From positions 32,364,266 to 32,428,265 of the forward strand of contig CM051001.1 in NCBI GenBank assembly GCA_027704905.1: 64,000 nt of DNA, written 5' to 3'. Numbering within the stretch: the stretch's first letter is position 1; every line of letters starts with the position of its first letter. Under the pieces are notes generated by a model. The model was not told where the DNA came from and ran no database searches. It saw only the letters and a list, made by a program, of their open reading frames with translations. This DNA comes from Muraenolepis orangiensis. Its lineage: Eukaryota; Chordata; Actinopteri; Gadiformes; Muraenolepididae. Positions 61,722-64,000 of this stretch are shown here, piece by piece. The position numbers were made by a program, and so were the translations under genes.

Positions 61722-63131
61722 CTGTTCCTTCAGGCTTGGAGGGTTGAGCGCTGAAGGACTGATTGAACCGGGGAAGCTGGGAATTCTGCTGAAGGAACCG
61801 AAATTAACCACGGTTTACTTAGCACACGTCAACATCCATTTTATTTAATGAGAATGAGTTTCTTGTCACAAATACCCCAGTAACACCTGCGCCAGAGGTG
61901 TGCTGGTATACCAAAAAGGCTTTTGATGGTAAACCAAGGAGCAGTTTCACTTTGCTTCTTCGTCACTGGCAATTGAGCGAGACACTTTTAAGACCACTGT
62001 GAATCAGGATACATTCTGACACGGTGAGTTTTACAGCCACCGTCAAGGATATCTTGGCAGTTTTCACTGTTTGCATCGAAGACATTGAGAAGTGGCGTAC
62101 CATTCGCTCATTAACATGTGCAATTTCCCTGATTCATTTATTTATTTCAAAGTCAACTTATGGTGCACACATTGAACACAGAACGGCACCTCGTTCCCAA
62201 ATCCCCCTTAACCTACTGGATGCAAATCTCCCCGTTCCTAATGGAAAACCATGCATTAAATGGACAATTGCTGGATGTTATGGGTGTGGGTGTATCCAAT
62301 CCAGCATGCGTTAAAAATGGGAGAGAGGAAAACGAAAAATTGTTGGGAGAAGCAAAAGGCAAATCAATGGAAGTAGTATTATAGCCGCATTATTAGGCCT
62401 ACAATTAATTATAGCGATTTGTATTCTGTTCCAAAACAATGCTAAGTGTTGAGTGTTTTCATTTGTCGGATGGATTTGGAAAGGTCAATACAAGGTTGAT
62501 GGAGCGACGCTACATCAATATAATGATGGGATTTACCGCTATAGGTTTTCAGAAGCGAAAATAGGTCTTAATTGTTAACAGCTACTGCAGAAGCACGGAA
62601 AAATGACGGAACCCTTGAACAGAAATTAAAAATAAATTGATGGTTGATTCGAACACAGCTAGTGAAGATGAGCGAACAACTTTGGAGGTCAGGGTAACAT
62701 ATTATCCAGCGGTACACAATGCCAGAGCTAGAATATGGTTAAGGAAAAACAATGGATGTGTAATTCAAGTGTTTTCCCCTCCCACTCAAAGATTGTTCAG
62801 TTTGGTTTATTTGAGGTGCAAACCAGCGTACATTATCTAAGGGGGTTGGAACAGGTAACATTATCAAATGACTGTTGCAACGTGAAATTAAGAGAGAAAA
62901 ACGTATGAGAATGGGAAAGTCCCCAACAACACGGTCGAGTTGTTCCTCTAACAGATTCTTATCTGTTACTTATTGGCCAACCGAAAGAGAATATATTTCC
63001 AACTTCTTCAGCAGTTCAGGTCTGGTGCCAAGTATAAAGAATACACTAACAGAATGTGGAAAGGGAGGAGGGCTGTGAGAGAAGCCACAGGAGGGGCCAA
63101 GCAGCACAGAGAGTTCAGGGAAGGAGCACCG

Positions 63132-63181
<50 letters not shown>
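63132..63181 (+). repeat. (GT)n microsatellite
   Basis: A short pure GT repeat. Confidence 0.9.
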
Positions 63182-63182
<1 letters not shown>

Positions 63183-63417
63183 TCTAAAGCTAACAGTAAC
63201 ACACTTGAAGAATCACCGTTTATAAGCTTTGGAGAAAGTTCACCTTTCAATAGGACAATTATCTCCCACACTCATACAAAAAGCTCAGATCTTAGTCCCA
63301 TTGATAAACTGTGTCACCATTTCAAAATGCAAGTGCAGCAAGTTTAACAACTGGGTACATTTAAATATTTGAAATATACCTTAATGAGGTCCAATTACAA
63401 TTCTTATTTGGTCACAT

Positions 63418-63605
63418 TCACATACTGCTTTTAACCCATCCTAGTATGAGGAGCAGTTGCTAGTGTATATACAGGGGAGCAGTGTAGGGGTCTGGTGCCT
63501 TGCTCAAGGGCCCCTCGGCAGTGCCCAGGAGGCGAACTGGCACCTTTTTCCATCTACCAGTTCTCACTTGGTACTCTTGGTCCGTTTCGGGGACTTGAAT
63601 GTACA
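63418..63605 (-). mobile_element. tRNA-derived SINE, family 1, copy 5 (truncated)
   Basis: The plus strand reads TAACCCATCCTAGTATGAGG, GGGGTCTGGTGCCTTGCTCA and GGGCCCCTCGGCAGTGCC, the reverse of the family-1 body. The tRNA-like head is diverged or missing. Confidence 0.75.
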
Positions 63606-64000
63606 CACATGGCAGTGGTGAAGCGTCAGGGCCTTCAAGGTATTCAGAGAAGACCCTGGAACCCTCAGATGAAACCAAAAAATTATAATTTTATTATACA
63701 ATTTAATACAATTTTAATAAAATTAATAAATGAGAATCGTATCTGTGTTGTTCATCTGTTATATTACAGTGTTACGTTGATTTGTTTGTCTTTCTCGGTC
63801 CATGCACTACGCATTTGAGTGGTTTTGTGTTGCAACCAATCAGATATTTTTCTGGTTTGCTGGGAAGAATATCCTTCAACCAAAGTACTCACGAATGCTT
63901 TGGCCCTTAAACTGAATGAGAGCGTACATTTGGATTGACAATTTGATCAACCAATCATATCTTGGTTTATAGCCAATGGGCGTATTCTTTCAGATTTCCC

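Larger units (their letters stand above)
61722..64000. other. Region upstream of the kinesin-like gene; no gene seen
   Basis: The first ~100 bp are the likely 5'UTR and promoter of the minus-strand gene. The rest holds AT-rich unique-looking DNA, a GT repeat and one SINE. None of the open frames here shows domain-like or codon-biased sequence. Confidence 0.5.

Noticed and set aside
62024..62384. Two overlapping open frames of 74-96 codons
   Set aside because: No splice structure, codon bias or recognisable motif; compatible with chance.

Overview
This is a vertebrate genome window, almost certainly from a ray-finned (teleost) fish. The genes are intron-rich with compact exons, and they follow a conserved vertebrate order. 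The spaces between exons are full of fish-type dinucleotide microsatellites, tRNA-derived SINEs, L2/CR1-like LINE tails and hAT-type MITEs. I rebuilt gene models by hand from splice sites, codon phase and remembered family motifs. No alignment or database search was run.

Layout. (1) 1858-14430, plus strand: the 3' part of pdgfrb (19 exons, Ig domain 3 to the stop), with a 3'UTR to about 15650. (2) 14431-21082: an intergenic space enlarged by a decayed LINE. (3) 21083-34485, plus strand: complete csf1r (21 exons, 999 codons plus stop). It lies head-to-tail with pdgfrb and five kinase exons have identical lengths in the two genes. (4) 36909-49260, minus strand: complete hmgxb3 (19 coding exons, 1272 codons plus stop). 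(5) 49261-50374: a divergent promoter region. (6) 50375-52635, plus strand: slc35a4. Its mRNA first encodes a 103-residue upstream microprotein over three exons and then the SLC35A4 nucleotide-sugar-transporter-family protein. (7) 53080-61721, minus strand: a gene I cannot name. It encodes an N-terminal kinesin-motor-like fold followed by coiled coil, and all three nucleotide-binding motifs are degenerate. (8) About 61.8-64 kb: no supported gene.

How the genes relate. pdgfrb and csf1r are sister class III receptor tyrosine kinases (mural/mesenchymal cells, and macrophage/pigment-cell lineages in fish). The order pdgfrb-csf1r-hmgxb3 matches human 5q32. slc35a4 and the kinesin-like gene are tail-to-tail and their ends nearly touch.

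The most interesting points are the kinesin-like pseudo-motor gene, the conserved dual-coding slc35a4 transcript with a poly(A) signal between its two cistrons, tandem duplications that copied splice sites in slc35a4 and hmgxb3, a MITE nested inside another MITE with both target-site duplications intact, and several perfect long palindromes.
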